29,844 nucleotides of DNA from positions 1 through 29,844 of IMG/VR virus record IMGVR_UViG_3300042893_001274, one strand, 5' to 3'. The translations under genes and the position numbers were made by a program. A model generated the notes under the pieces. That model was not told the DNA's origin. It ran no database searches and saw only the letters and a list, made by a program, of their open reading frames with translations. Below are positions 29,488-29,844 of this stretch, piece by piece (position 1 is the stretch's first letter; each line of letters starts with the position of its first letter). Source of the stretch: a virus.

Positions 29488-29844
29488 TTATTCCTCGTAA
29501 GGTTCCCAGTTAAATTCAGCAGTGGCAAGTTCTTTCCACTCTTCTTTGCTAGGGTCTTCGTAGCATACTGCGTTACGAAGAGCGCCATTAGAATAGACAT
29601 CTTTGCCAACAAAGCACATACCTTCTTCAAGATAAGAGTGTTCAATTGTAATCTCTGGAAAAGATTCTGAGAGCTTAGCGATAGCTAAGTTAGGCGGTCC
29701 CCACGCACTGTTGAAGTGGATAAGTATCGCACTGTCTCCGCTGAAAGTGATTTCAGCCTCTACGTCCACGTCCCATTTAGTTCCCCAATTCTCGATGCGC
29801 CAATTATGCCAGCCTTCATCTTCCAATAAGATTTGATCCATTGG
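29488..29844 (-). CDS. Api92-like ferredoxin-fold protein, start beyond window
   Basis: The C-terminal part of the family is visible: WRIENWGTKWDVDVEAEITF, then HFNSAWGPPNLAIAKLSESF, then HSYLEEGMCFVGKDVYSNG. Members normally have an N-terminal region before this WGTKWD motif, and the frame is open to the right edge, so the ATG at 29841 is probably internal and the gene partial. Function unknown. Confidence 0.8.
   Translation of the reverse strand, partial: PMDQILLEDEGWHNWRIENWGTKWDVDVEAEITFSGDSAILIHFNSAWGPPNLAIAKLSESFPEITIEHSYLEEGMCFVGKDVYSNGALRNAVCYEDPSKEEWKELATAEFNWEPYEE

Overview
The window is part of a tailed double-stranded DNA phage genome (Caudoviricetes). The evidence is a contiguous virion and packaging block: large terminase, portal, prohead protease joined to a scaffold, decoration-like protein, HK97-fold capsid protein and several tail-fibre proteins. 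The host cannot be read from the sequence. A-rich leaders without Shine-Dalgarno sites in the right part, and a dispersed CCCCTA repeat, would fit a phage of a Bacteroidota- or Verrucomicrobiota-like bacterium, but this is a guess.

Region 1 (1-18208, minus strand) is the late block, read right to left. The order is a membrane protein, putative tail tube protein, PhoH-like ATPase, membrane/coiled-coil protein, zinc-ribbon protein, sigma-like factor with a zinc-binding insertion, putative small-terminase-like protein, C2H2/ERCC4 nuclease, large terminase, portal, protease-scaffold, decoration-like protein, major capsid protein, terminator, two unknown virion-region proteins, terminator, and three or four fibre proteins. 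The last of these has a collagen-like shaft and runs off the left edge. The octamer AGTGTAAA or a one-base variant recurs in the gaps before several of these genes, twice just after a terminator. It is a good candidate for a promoter read by the phage's own sigma-like factor.

Region 2 (18261-23547, plus strand) is a tightly packed accessory or early block: an AbrB-like protein, several small phage proteins, a metallophosphoesterase, a HAD-like phosphatase and three HNH endonucleases, the last two with homing-type architecture.

Region 3 (23548-24080) is non-coding. It carries helically phased AAGTAAA repeats and a series of CGCTATATAC/CATTTTTGATA repeats spaced 22 bp apart, which look like iterons or operators.

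Region 4 (24081-28960) is visibly different: more GC-rich genes (a gp88-domain protein, a SleB-type wall hydrolase, a DUF932 protein and small unknowns) separated by arrays of CCCCTA/CCTACCCCTA, all C-rich on the plus strand. Two boundaries share the same 30-nt terminator, two share a TTGAGA...TCTCAA palindrome, and two are followed by the same family of 29-bp repeats. A perfect parS-like palindrome and four parS-half-site-like repeats also lie here. This repeat system is the least explained part of the window.

Region 5 (28969-29844, minus strand) returns to ordinary phage content: tRNA-Met(CAU), tRNA-Arg(UCU), two small proteins and the end of an Api92-like protein cut by the right edge.
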